This document shows positions 53,223-61,228 of a stretch of DNA of 64,000 bases, piece after piece. The translations under genes were made by a program, and so were the position numbers. Source of the DNA: CAYLLN01 sp964384375 (GTDB taxonomy: Bacteria > Planctomycetota > Planctomycetia > Pirellulales > Pirellulaceae); NCBI GenBank assembly GCA_964384375.1, contig CAYLLN010000021.1, positions 27,394 to 91,393 of the forward strand, read 5' to 3'. How positions within the stretch are numbered: the stretch's first letter is position 1; each line of letters begins with the position of its first letter. The notes beneath the pieces are model-generated. The model was given only the letters and a program-made list of their open reading frames with translations, was not told the origin of the DNA and searched no databases.

Positions 53223-54301
53223 CTCCAGTCGCACACACTGCCGCGATCGCCGATCGGTCCGCCCAGCCGCGGATTCTGATCACGCGCCTCTCGGCAATCG
53301 GCGACTGCGTGCAAACGATCCCACTGGCGTGGGCCTTGCGTGAGCGGTTTCCCAGGGCACACATCGCCTGGGCGGTGGAAGCAGCAGCGGCGCCAATCAT
53401 TCGGGCCGTGGCAGCGGTCGATGAAGTGATCCTCATTCCCAAGCGAATGATCGCGTCGCCAGCGGCGGCGTGGCAGGTGCGGGCGATGCTTCGGCCGCGA
53501 GCTTTCGAGCTGGCCATCGATCCGCAAAGCCTGAGCAAGAGCGCCGCTGTCGGCTGGCTCTCGGGCGCTCCGCGGCGAATTGGCTTTGCCAGCCCTGCCG
53601 GCCGCGAAGTGAGCCCCTGGTTGAATACCGAACTGGTTGTCAGTCCGCGAGTTCATATGGTCGAGCGGTATCTCGATCTGCTCAAGCCGTTTGGGATCGA
53701 ATCGCCAGCGAAGCGGTTCGACATCACGATCGACTCGGCAGCGGAGCGAGTGGCGGACGAGTTCATTGCACGGGAAGGTCTGGGTGGCGGATTCGTCGCG
53801 GTGAATCCGGGTGCCGGTTGGGATTCCAAGCGCTGGCCGGCAGAGCGTTTTGCAGCCGTGATTCGCGAGATTGGCGAGTCGCGCGGATTGCCTGCGGTGG
53901 TGCTGTGGGGCGGCACTCGCGAGCGAGCGCTGGCCGAACAGGTTGCGAGCGAAAGCGGTGGTCATGCGCTGCTTTGTCCGCCGACGAGCCTGCTGGAGGT
54001 AGCGGCGCTGCTTCGGCGGGCGACGCTGATGGTTGGTTGCGATACGGGGCCGCTGCACGTCGCGGCAGCCTTGGGAACGCCTTGCGTTGGCCTCTTTGGC
54101 TCGACGAAACGAGAAATCTGTGCACCTTATGGCGTTGGAAACATCGGCCTGCAAGCGGCTTATGACGGTTCGCCGGGGCGAAAGCTGCCGGGGGCCGACA
54201 ACTGGGCCGTAAAGCGGATTTCGCCCGAAGCGGTCGTAGCCGCCTGTCAAGAATTGCTCGATCGGCGGTCGCTGTCTTCAATAACTGCCCACGCTGCGTG
54301 A
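53219..54301 (+). CDS. Glycosyltransferase family 9, heptosyltransferase-like
   Basis: GT-B enzyme of 360 residues related to LPS heptosyltransferases. Motifs: RILITRLSAIGDCVQTIPLA near 18-37 (N-terminal acceptor-domain signature), NPGAGWDSKRWPAERFA near 195-211, VLWGGTRERALAEQV, and the nucleotide-sugar site MVGCDTGPLHVAAALGTP near 277-294 followed by CVGLFGSTKRE. It likely transfers a heptose or another sugar to lipid A core or a similar surface glycan. The start GTG 53219 overlaps the preceding stop (GTGA). Confidence 0.9.
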   Translation: MTPVAHTAAIADRSAQPRILITRLSAIGDCVQTIPLAWALRERFPRAHIAWAVEAAAAPIIRAVAAVDEVILIPKRMIASPAAAWQVRAMLRPRAFELAIDPQSLSKSAAVGWLSGAPRRIGFASPAGREVSPWLNTELVVSPRVHMVERYLDLLKPFGIESPAKRFDITIDSAAERVADEFIAREGLGGGFVAVNPGAGWDSKRWPAERFAAVIREIGESRGLPAVVLWGGTRERALAEQVASESGGHALLCPPTSLLEVAALLRRATLMVGCDTGPLHVAAALGTPCVGLFGSTKREICAPYGVGNIGLQAAYDGSPGRKLPGADNWAVKRISPEAVVAACQELLDRRSLSSITAHAA

Positions 54302-54671
54302 TCGAACGATCAGTATTCAGCCGCCCCTGCCGGCTCAATCGGTCAAATCCGCCCCATTTCCTTGCTTTGTGCAATTTGCCCAATTACCATCAAAGGCGTG
54401 GCAGAATCGCTGCGCTTGCGCCGTCGCCTATTCACTTGCGGCTGGCTCGGGCAGGCGACCTGTCCGTGAATTCGCCAAACAGCGTTCCCGCGTTCGCTCG
54501 ACTGCGTGACTTCCATGCCGTCGAATCGAAAGCGCGGGAGCGTCCGGCAACATGATCCAGCATCTCGACTCGTGCGGCGATTCTGGTAACGATTTTCGGT
54601 GCGGCCCGCTTGTCCTGCGAAGCCGCCGGTGAGACAAAGTGGTCAGGGGCGACGACGAAGAGGTACGACCT
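54302..54671. other. Gene-free region upstream of the DUF1598-like gene
   Basis: These 370 bases contain no convincing gene. An open frame of 85 codons at 54298-54555 has no domain, signal or ribosome-binding site. I see no strong repeat; the promoter of the next gene should be here. Confidence 0.5.
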
Positions 54672-56138
54672 ATGCGCAGCGGACGTTTTTCCTCGGGCCG
54701 ATGGCTGGCCTGCACGGCGACACTTGCGACACTTGCGACACTTGCGACTCTCGCGACGCTGCTCGCGGTTCCGGCCTTCGGCCAGAACAACGGCGGTAAC
54801 AACGGCGGCAACAACAACAACAACGGCGGCAACGTCAACAACGTCTTCGGCAACTTGCCGGCAGGCGTGCTCGTCAGCCCGGAAGGGGTGCTGCGAGTCA
54901 AGACGTTTGCCGACAAGACCGGCATGCTCGCCAAGACGCGAGCGGCCGAAGCCCGCGCCAAGCTCGGCGCCGACCTGGCCAAGCCGAGCGACCTGCGCAA
55001 GATTTCGCTCAATCGGCTGGAAGCGGCCATCGCCGACAAGATCGCTCGCGGCGAGGAGCCGACCGACGAAATGAAGCACCTGGCCGGCCTGACCCGGCTG
55101 CAGTACGTCTTCTACTACCCAGAAACCAAGGACATCGTGATCGCCGGACCGGCCGAAGGGTTCATGCCCGATGGTGCGGGCCGCATGGTGGGCGTTCACA
55201 CGGGCCGGGCGATTCTGGAACTGCAAGATATGACCACCGCCCTGCGGGCTTATCCGCCGGGAGGAAAGCAGACGCACGTGATCAGCGTCTCGATCGATCC
55301 GACCGCGGAAGGGCTGAAGAAGATGCAGGACTGGCTCGTGTCGATCTCGGGCAAAGTCCGCCCGGGCGATGCCAACGCCATTGTGAACGGCCTGAAAGAG
55401 AAGCTCGGCCTGCACAATGTGACGATCGACGGCATCGCGCCCCGGTCGCACTTTGCTCAGGTGCTGGTCGAAGCCGACTATCGGATGAAGCTGATCGGCA
55501 TCGGCATAGAGACGCCGCCGGTGAAGATGGCCACCTACGTGGGCAAGGCGAATCCGAGCGACATCTCGCGAAACGCCATGCAGCGTTGGTTCTTCACGCC
55601 GAATTACGACTGCGTTCGCGTTGCCGACGACAACCACGCGATGGAACTCGTTGGTCAAGGCGTGAAGCTCATCGGCGAGAACGAACTGGTCAACGCCGAC
55701 GGCAGCCGGGCCAATGCCGCCGTGGGGAACAAGGCGAGCGACCTGTATTGCGAGGCGTTCACGAATCTCTATCCGCAGATTGCCGCTCGCAACCCGGTCT
55801 ATGCTCAGCTCCGCAACCTGATCGACATGTCGGTCGCGGCTGCGTTCATTCAGAAGCACGACTACTACGGCCAGGCCGGTTGGAAGGCCGACGTGCTGCT
55901 CGACGAAGAGAAATACTCGGTCGAAACCTACGAAACGCCGAAGACCGTCGAAACGGCCTGTGCGGCGATCTGGAAGGGGAGCCGCCTGATGACTCCGGTT
56001 GGCGGCGGCGTTCGCATCGAGCCGACTGAGGCCCTGAAATCGAACCACCTGCTCGCCGACGAGCAAGGGACCGTGAAGGCGACCCGCGAGCAAGTGAAGC
56101 TCGACAGCCTCGCCAAGGGTCAGTGGTGGTGGGATTAG
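54672..56138 (+). CDS. Exported DUF1598-like planctomycete protein
   Basis: Predicted 488-residue exported protein. The signal peptide contains a tandem repeat, TLATLATLATLATLLAVPAF, coded by repeats of the 9-mer acacttgcg at 54720-54750. An Asn/Gly linker (NNGGNNGGNNNNNGGNVNN) follows. The mature domain starts VLVSPEGVLRVKTFADKTGM and includes LAGLTRLQYVFYYPETKDIV, FMPDGAGRMVGVHTGRAILE, and WFFTPNYDCVRVADDNHAME, which match my recollection of DUF1598 proteins. Function unknown. ATG 54672 is used; a longer frame from 54639 would precede the signal. A strong terminator follows. Confidence 0.75.
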   Translation: MRSGRFSSGRWLACTATLATLATLATLATLLAVPAFGQNNGGNNGGNNNNNGGNVNNVFGNLPAGVLVSPEGVLRVKTFADKTGMLAKTRAAEARAKLGADLAKPSDLRKISLNRLEAAIADKIARGEEPTDEMKHLAGLTRLQYVFYYPETKDIVIAGPAEGFMPDGAGRMVGVHTGRAILELQDMTTALRAYPPGGKQTHVISVSIDPTAEGLKKMQDWLVSISGKVRPGDANAIVNGLKEKLGLHNVTIDGIAPRSHFAQVLVEADYRMKLIGIGIETPPVKMATYVGKANPSDISRNAMQRWFFTPNYDCVRVADDNHAMELVGQGVKLIGENELVNADGSRANAAVGNKASDLYCEAFTNLYPQIAARNPVYAQLRNLIDMSVAAAFIQKHDYYGQAGWKADVLLDEEKYSVETYETPKTVETACAAIWKGSRLMTPVGGGVRIEPTEALKSNHLLADEQGTVKATREQVKLDSLAKGQWWWD

Positions 56139-56172
56139 TGGATTGCGAGTAGTCATCGCAGCAAACCAACAG

Positions 56173-56200
56173 CCGGAGGCAAATTGCCTCCGGTTTTTTT
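56173..56200 (+). terminator. Rho-independent terminator of the DUF1598-like gene
   Basis: CCGGAGGCA-AAT-TGCCTCCGG (56173-56193) is a perfect 9-bp stem followed by seven T (56194-56200). It is the clearest intrinsic terminator in the window, 35 bases after the stop codon. Confidence 0.92.
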
Positions 56201-56426
56201 GTTGCGTCTCAGTTTGATTCCGGGTTGTCGTCGATCTGACGGCATTCGTAAACTTCACTCGTCAGTGGCAAGCAACCGCTTATGCCATAAGCCCTTTCCC
56301 CGCAAGCTCTTCCATCACATCGATCTGGCTCCAAAAGTCTTTGGCACGCTCGCTGCATTACTCCTGAATCGTTCGGCCGACCCAACCTACCAAGTGCCGA
56401 ACGCATCCAGATTCAGGAAGATCGCC

Positions 56427-56954
56427 ATGAACGCTGCCCTTCGCACCGCCTCGCTTGCTGCCATTGCCGCCCTCGGACTTGCCTTCGTCTCGCCGGCCCG
56501 AGCCGATCATCGCCACGATTTGGAGCGAATCGACGAACTCTCGCGGCGGATTGAAAGCGAAGGGCGGCAACTCCTCGCGGAGATTCGCGGCTTTGGAATG
56601 GCCGATCACCGCGTCCGGTCGGCATTCGGCGAAGTGAGCGATATCGTTCGCCTCGCTTCGCGGATTCACGATGCCGCTCACCACGGCGGCAGCCGGCGGC
56701 AGATGGATCGCGATGTGCATGCCTTGAAGGACCTCGTGCATCATGTGGAAGAGCATCTCGATCACGTCCGCCACCTGCGGCGCCATATCGAACGGATCGA
56801 CCGCCTGACGCACGACCTGGAGGACCGGATTCACGACCTGGCCGATCGGGACTTCCGCACGCTTCCCGCCTATGGCGGATCGAGCTACGGCTACCGTCCG
56901 TCGAGTGGTATCACCTTCGGCGGCCGCGGATTCTCGTTCACGATCGGGCGATAG
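56427..56954 (+). CDS. Exported histidine-rich helical protein
   Basis: Predicted 175-residue exported protein. The signal peptide NAALRTASLAAIAALGLAFV ends at SPARA/DHRH (about residue 27). The mature part is a charged heptad-like helix with 15 His: ERIDELSRRIESEGRQLLAE, HDAAHHGGSRRQMDRDVHAL, KDLVHHVEEHLDHVRHLRRH. The C-terminus is Gly/Ser/Tyr-rich (YGGSSYGYRPSSGITFGGRG). It could be a metal-binding or envelope-binding coiled coil. GGA lies about 9 bases upstream of ATG 56427. A terminator follows at 57025. Its 3' end overlaps the broken ArsR gene by 17 bases. Confidence 0.72.
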   Translation: MNAALRTASLAAIAALGLAFVSPARADHRHDLERIDELSRRIESEGRQLLAEIRGFGMADHRVRSAFGEVSDIVRLASRIHDAAHHGGSRRQMDRDVHALKDLVHHVEEHLDHVRHLRRHIERIDRLTHDLEDRIHDLADRDFRTLPAYGGSSYGYRPSSGITFGGRGFSFTIGR

Positions 56955-57349
56955 CAGAACCTCGTAGGGCAGGACTTGTCCTGCCGCGAACAACAACCAG
57001 CCGGGAGGGCTGTTCACATACCGAGCCTCGGCCGACAGGCCGAGGCTTTTTGCTGCGCTGCCTGCACCCGATCCGGTCGGGCGTTTGGCCGTCGGCCTTG
57101 GCGACGAAGAACTGTGGGTTGAGCGAATAGAAGACGAACCGGCCTTGCTTTTCGGAGAGTAAGAATCCTGCTTCGCGCAACACGCTCAGATGATGTGAGA
57201 CGTTGGCGATGTCCTGCGCAAATTGTGCAACGATGCCCCCCCACACTGCGCGGTCCGCCCCGAAGACACTGCACGATCTTCAGCCGTTCGGGATCGGCGA
57301 TCGCCTTGAGCAAGGCGGCACAGCGGTCGGATTGGAGCAGGTCGTCCAT
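56938..57349 (-). pseudogene. ArsR-family regulator broken by a frameshift in a G7 run
   Basis: Two overlapping frames on the - strand together make one ArsR protein. The first frame reads DDLLQSDRCAALLKAIADPE then RLKIVQCLRGGPRSV (57349 to about 57240); the second continues with GGIVAQFAQDIANVSHHLSV then LREAGFLLSEKQGRFVFYSL. The join is a run of seven G (57236-57242 on the + strand as C7); six would restore the frame and align with the intact paralogue at 1-318. The second frame also reads through the terminator of the convergent gene and has an extended C-terminus. It may be a pseudogene, a sequencing error at the homopolymer, or slippage-controlled. It lies next to the RND metal-efflux operon. 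Confidence 0.75.
57025..57051 (+). terminator. Rho-independent terminator of the His-rich gene
   Basis: GCCTCGGCC-GACA-GGCCGAGGC (57025-57046) followed by TTTTT (57047-57051). It ends + strand transcription 71 bases after the His-rich stop codon and lies antisense within the 3' part of the broken ArsR gene. Confidence 0.85.
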
Positions 57350-57587
57350 CGCACCAAGGGCGCGTGCCCGTCTTGTCCGAGTAGAAGGTCAAACGATCCT
57401 TTGAATTCTACCCGTCACACCAAATTCGTCCAACTGATCTGGTTGCGCGCGATTTGCCCCCCGAGCGTTCGCTCTCCGCCAACTGCGGCGTGCCGCAAGC
57501 TCGCCTCATTATCAACGCCCGCGTCGCCGCCGAGCCGGAACTGCACTCTTCACTCCCGTGACCGATTACCGAAGCCGAGCTACATGG
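57350..57587. other. Gene-free interval beside the MITE-like element
   Basis: This 238-base stretch contains the leader of the ArsR gene (read leftwards) and no other supported feature. Small open frames here are without recognisable content. Confidence 0.45.
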
Positions 57588-57725
57588 ACCTAGTGCTCTG
57601 TCACCGTTTGAATTTTCGGGTAGCGGAACTCGTGAGAGTTCCGACTGACGCTGCCAGGAAAGTCAAATTTTCGAAGTCTCACGACTTCGGCTACTCCAAT
57701 TCGCAATGTTGACAGAGCACTAGGT
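57588..57725. mobile_element. MITE-like element with perfect 16-bp terminal inverted repeats
   Basis: Left end ACCTAGTGCTCTGTCA (57588-57603) and right end TGACAGAGCACTAGGT (57710-57725) are perfect inverted copies. The 138-base unit has a nested structure: GTAGCGGAACTC-GTGA-GAGTTCC (from 57620) and CGAAGTC-TCAC-GACTTCGGCTAC (57672-57694), whose outer GTAG/CTAC ends also pair. It has no coding capacity, as expected for a non-autonomous element. Target-site duplication was not clear. The right end contains the stop codon of the RND pump gene. Confidence 0.75.
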
Positions 57726-60700
57726 ATGTGCGGTCCCCGTTGGAAGAGGGACAGGATCGGCGTTTTGCAGACTCAGCTTCATTTCCATGTACCCGCAGTA
57801 AAGCACCGGGACAATGAACAACGAAACTAGCTCGACAAACATGCCAAAAAAGACGGGGAGCGCCATCGCACGGGCCACATCCGCACCACGACCCGTCGCC
57901 ATCATCACCGGCAAGAGGGCAGCGAAGGTGGTGAACGCGGTCATCAGACAAGGACGGATGCGCCGACGGCCTGCTTCCACAGTGGCTTCACGCAAATCAG
58001 CGACCGTGCGCATGGGCCGCCGGTTGAAAAGCTGCTCCATGTACGTCGCAATAACCACGCCGTCGTCTTCGGCGATGCCGATCAGAGCAATCAGGCCGAC
58101 CCAAATGGCCGTGTTCATCTCGATGCCCCACAGCCCCAGGCCGATCATGCCGCCGAAAATGGCGATCGGAATCTGTGAAAAAATGATGAGCGTCAGCGGC
58201 AGGTTGCGAAAGTTGAGATAGATGATGAGCAAATCGACCAGGATCACGATCGGAATGATGACCGCGAGACGCTGATTGGCTTCGATTTGATTCTGAAAGG
58301 AACCGACGGGGAGCAAGGCGTAGCCGGCGGGGAGCTTGAGCGTCTCGTCGGCTTGAGATTTTCGCAAATGGCTCTCGACGGCCTGGACGGTTTCTAGGTC
58401 GCCAGCCATCCCCGAGGGAGCAAAGGCGATGTGTGCGACCAGCCTCGCGTCCTCACTGCTGATCATGCCTGGTCCCCAGGTTGTTTTCATTTTGGCCAGA
58501 ACTTCCAGCGGCACGACCTCACCCGTTTCCGTCACGACCGGCAGCCGGGGCAAGTCGTCGATTCGTTCTCGAAGATCTCGCTGATAGCGGATGCGGATGG
58601 GATAGCGCTCGCGCCCTTCCACGGTCTGCGTCAGGTTCATTCCTCCCAGGGCCGTTTCGATGATCTGATTGACCGACATCGTGGTCATGCCAAACCGGGC
58701 AGCCGTTTCGCGATCCACCTCGAACTCGACATAGGGCATGCCGAGAACAATGTCGGGATTGACGGTCGCCGCGTTGACCTGCGGAATCTCGCGCAGTTCC
58801 TCCGCCACATCGCGGGCGGCCGCTGCCAGGCCATCGAGATTGTCGCCATACACGCGAATCGCCATCGGGGCCTTGATCCCACTTTGCAGCATCACCACGC
58901 GCCCCTCGATCGGCTGCAACGGCGACGCCGGCGTGATGCCCGGCAATGTGCCAACGGCGTTAATCTGCTCCCAGATACTTTCGATCGTGACCCCCTCGCG
59001 CCACTGGGCCTCGGGCTTCAGCATGACATAGGTTTCGATCATCACGCCCGGTGCCGGATCGAGGGCCGACTCAACGCGGCCGATCTTGCCGAGTACGTTT
59101 TCAACCTCGGGGATCTCGCGGATGAGCGCGTCTTGCGTCTGCAGCACTTCGATCCCCTGCGAAAAGCTGCCCGCAGGATAAAGCGTGGGCATGTAGAACC
59201 AGGTCCCTTCATCCAGGGCAATCCAGTCGTCCGTTCGCAATCCCGGAAAACGATGCTTGAGATCGACGTATCCCGGCAGCTCGTTGGGCTCCGTGCCGAG
59301 CACGCGAGCGACCTGTTCGGCGGGATAGAGAATTCGAGGCAAACCAAACCAGGCTCCCAAGCCCAACAGAACGATGGCGACCGGGACGGCAACGAAGCTG
59401 AACTTGTGGGCGAGCAGAAAGCGGAGCGTCGGCTCATAGACCCAAAGGATGACCCGGCTAGTGGGGTTTTCCTCGATAGGACGCAGTCGCTCGCGCGACA
59501 TGAGCAGCGCCAGACCACCGACTGCCAGTCCGATCAGCGGTGCAGTCCCCCACCACGGCAGAGTCGAGACATCCGTGAGCCAGGTCCTCAAGAACAGAAC
59601 ACTGGCCAGCGCGCCGAGCACACCAGCCACGGACGCGACCATCACGCCTCGCCAAATCGGCCAGCGCGAGCTGTGCAGCAGCAAGCGGCAAAGCGCAGGC
59701 ACCAGGAGTACAGCGACCAAGAGGGCTGCGACCATTGCAAACGTCTTCGTCCAGGCCAGCGGGGCAAAGAGCTTTAGATCGCGGCCCGTGAGAAAGAACA
59801 CGGGCAGAAAGCTCACAATCGTCGTGGAAACGCCTGTGATCACCGCCGGAGCCACTTCATGCGTGGCGTCGATGATCACATCGGTTCGCGAGCGAGCATC
59901 GCGTACCGGCGACGGGTTGCTGCTGTTCTCATCTGACTCGCCCTGACCCTTCTCCCACTCAACCAGATGCTGATACACATTTTCGGAAATGATGATTCCC
60001 AGGTCTGCCACCTCGCCGATCGCGATGGCGATGCCAGCGAGCGACATGATGTTCGCGTCGATCTGAAACCACTTCATCCCGATGAAGGCCATTAGCACGG
60101 CCATCGGCAGCGTGACCGCGACAATCAGGCTGGCCCGAATGTGCAACAGGAAGAGCACAATGACGACTGCCGTGATAAATAGCTCTTCTCGCAGCGACTC
60201 GGTGAGTGTCTCGACGGTTTCGTCGATCAGGCCCGTGCGGTCGTAGATTGGCACGACCCGCACACCCTTCAGGCTAGGCTCAATTTGTTCGATCTTGTCC
60301 CGCACGCGGCGGATGACTTCGCGCGGATTCTCGCCGAATCGCATCACCACGACACCGCCGACCGCCTCCGTTCCGTTGAGGTCGATGGCCCCGCTCCGAA
60401 AATCGGGGCCAAGCTGGACCTGGCCGATGTCGCGAATTCGCACCGGCACGCCATCGCGCGAAAGCACGACGGTCTGTTCGATGTCGGCCAGCGACTGCAG
60501 TACATCCTTGTTCTGGCCGATAAAACCGCGGCCGCGGATGACGTATTCCATGCCCCCCGACTCGACGGTTTTCGCTCCCACGTCGATGTTTGAGTCCTTG
60601 ACAGCTGCGATGAGCCGCTCGAGCGGAATGTCGTGGAACCGCAGCGCGTCGGGATCAACTTCGATCTGGTACTGCCTCACGTAGCCGCCAACGCTGGCGA

Positions 60701-61226
60701 CCTCGCTGACCCCTTGGACCGACTGCAGTTCGTATTTGATGACGTAGTCCTGCAGCGAACGCAGCTCAGCCAGATTCATTTCCGGCGGGCCTTCGAGCAC
60801 GTAGTAGAAAATCTGGCCCAGGGCCGTGGCATCGGGTCCAAGGGTCGGCGTGACCCCCTCCGGCAGCGAGGCGATGGCGGTTCCCAGCCGCTCCAACACG
60901 CGTGATCTGGCCCAGTAGAAATCGGTCCCGTCGGCGAACGTCACCTGGACGAAGCTGTAGCCGAACATGCTCTTGCCGCGGACGCTGTCGGCGTGAGGCA
61001 CGGTGAGCAAGGCGACCGAGAGCGGATAGGTCACCTGGTCTTCAACATCCTTGGGGGAGCGGCCGGGCCACTCGGTGAAGACGATGACCTGGTTCTCACC
61101 AACGTTCGGAATGGCATCAATCGGCACGACGGTGGCGCACCAGCCCCCAATTGCCGCGATGGCCAGAGCGCCAAGCACCGTGAGCAGCGGCTGACGGACG
61201 CAGAACTCGATGAGGGCTCGGAGCAT
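57720..61226 (-). CDS. CusA/CzcA-family heavy-metal RND efflux pump
   Basis: Inner-membrane proton antiporter of 1168 residues of the heavy-metal efflux group, exporting Cu/Ag or Zn/Co/Cd. The N-terminus IEFCVRQPLLTVLGALAIAA starts TM1, then VPIDAIPNVGENQVIVFTEW and GRSPKDVEDQVTYPLSVALL, the family pore region. The TM4 proton-relay motif is GEVADLGIIISENVYQHLVE (Asp and Glu seven apart, as in CusA). The second half has SFQNQIEANQRLAVIIPIVI and GIAEDDGVVIATYMEQLFNR. The substrate cannot be assigned from the motifs seen. The last codons, ACC TAG, come from the terminal repeat of the MITE-like element. It starts 2 bases after the cusB-like stop. Confidence 0.93.
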   Translation of the reverse strand: MLRALIEFCVRQPLLTVLGALAIAAIGGWCATVVPIDAIPNVGENQVIVFTEWPGRSPKDVEDQVTYPLSVALLTVPHADSVRGKSMFGYSFVQVTFADGTDFYWARSRVLERLGTAIASLPEGVTPTLGPDATALGQIFYYVLEGPPEMNLAELRSLQDYVIKYELQSVQGVSEVASVGGYVRQYQIEVDPDALRFHDIPLERLIAAVKDSNIDVGAKTVESGGMEYVIRGRGFIGQNKDVLQSLADIEQTVVLSRDGVPVRIRDIGQVQLGPDFRSGAIDLNGTEAVGGVVVMRFGENPREVIRRVRDKIEQIEPSLKGVRVVPIYDRTGLIDETVETLTESLREELFITAVVIVLFLLHIRASLIVAVTLPMAVLMAFIGMKWFQIDANIMSLAGIAIAIGEVADLGIIISENVYQHLVEWEKGQGESDENSSNPSPVRDARSRTDVIIDATHEVAPAVITGVSTTIVSFLPVFFLTGRDLKLFAPLAWTKTFAMVAALLVAVLLVPALCRLLLHSSRWPIWRGVMVASVAGVLGALASVLFLRTWLTDVSTLPWWGTAPLIGLAVGGLALLMSRERLRPIEENPTSRVILWVYEPTLRFLLAHKFSFVAVPVAIVLLGLGAWFGLPRILYPAEQVARVLGTEPNELPGYVDLKHRFPGLRTDDWIALDEGTWFYMPTLYPAGSFSQGIEVLQTQDALIREIPEVENVLGKIGRVESALDPAPGVMIETYVMLKPEAQWREGVTIESIWEQINAVGTLPGITPASPLQPIEGRVVMLQSGIKAPMAIRVYGDNLDGLAAAARDVAEELREIPQVNAATVNPDIVLGMPYVEFEVDRETAARFGMTTMSVNQIIETALGGMNLTQTVEGRERYPIRIRYQRDLRERIDDLPRLPVVTETGEVVPLEVLAKMKTTWGPGMISSEDARLVAHIAFAPSGMAGDLETVQAVESHLRKSQADETLKLPAGYALLPVGSFQNQIEANQRLAVIIPIVILVDLLIIYLNFRNLPLTLIIFSQIPIAIFGGMIGLGLWGIEMNTAIWVGLIALIGIAEDDGVVIATYMEQLFNRRPMRTVADLREATVEAGRRRIRPCLMTAFTTFAALLPVMMATGRGADVARAMALPVFFGMFVELVSLFIVPVLYCGYMEMKLSLQNADPVPLPTGTAHT

Positions 61227-61228
61227 CG

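Noticed and set aside
58431..59777. 448-codon + strand open frame opposite the RND pump
   Set aside because: Antisense shadow of the pump; His/Arg/Asp-rich with no recognisable fold.
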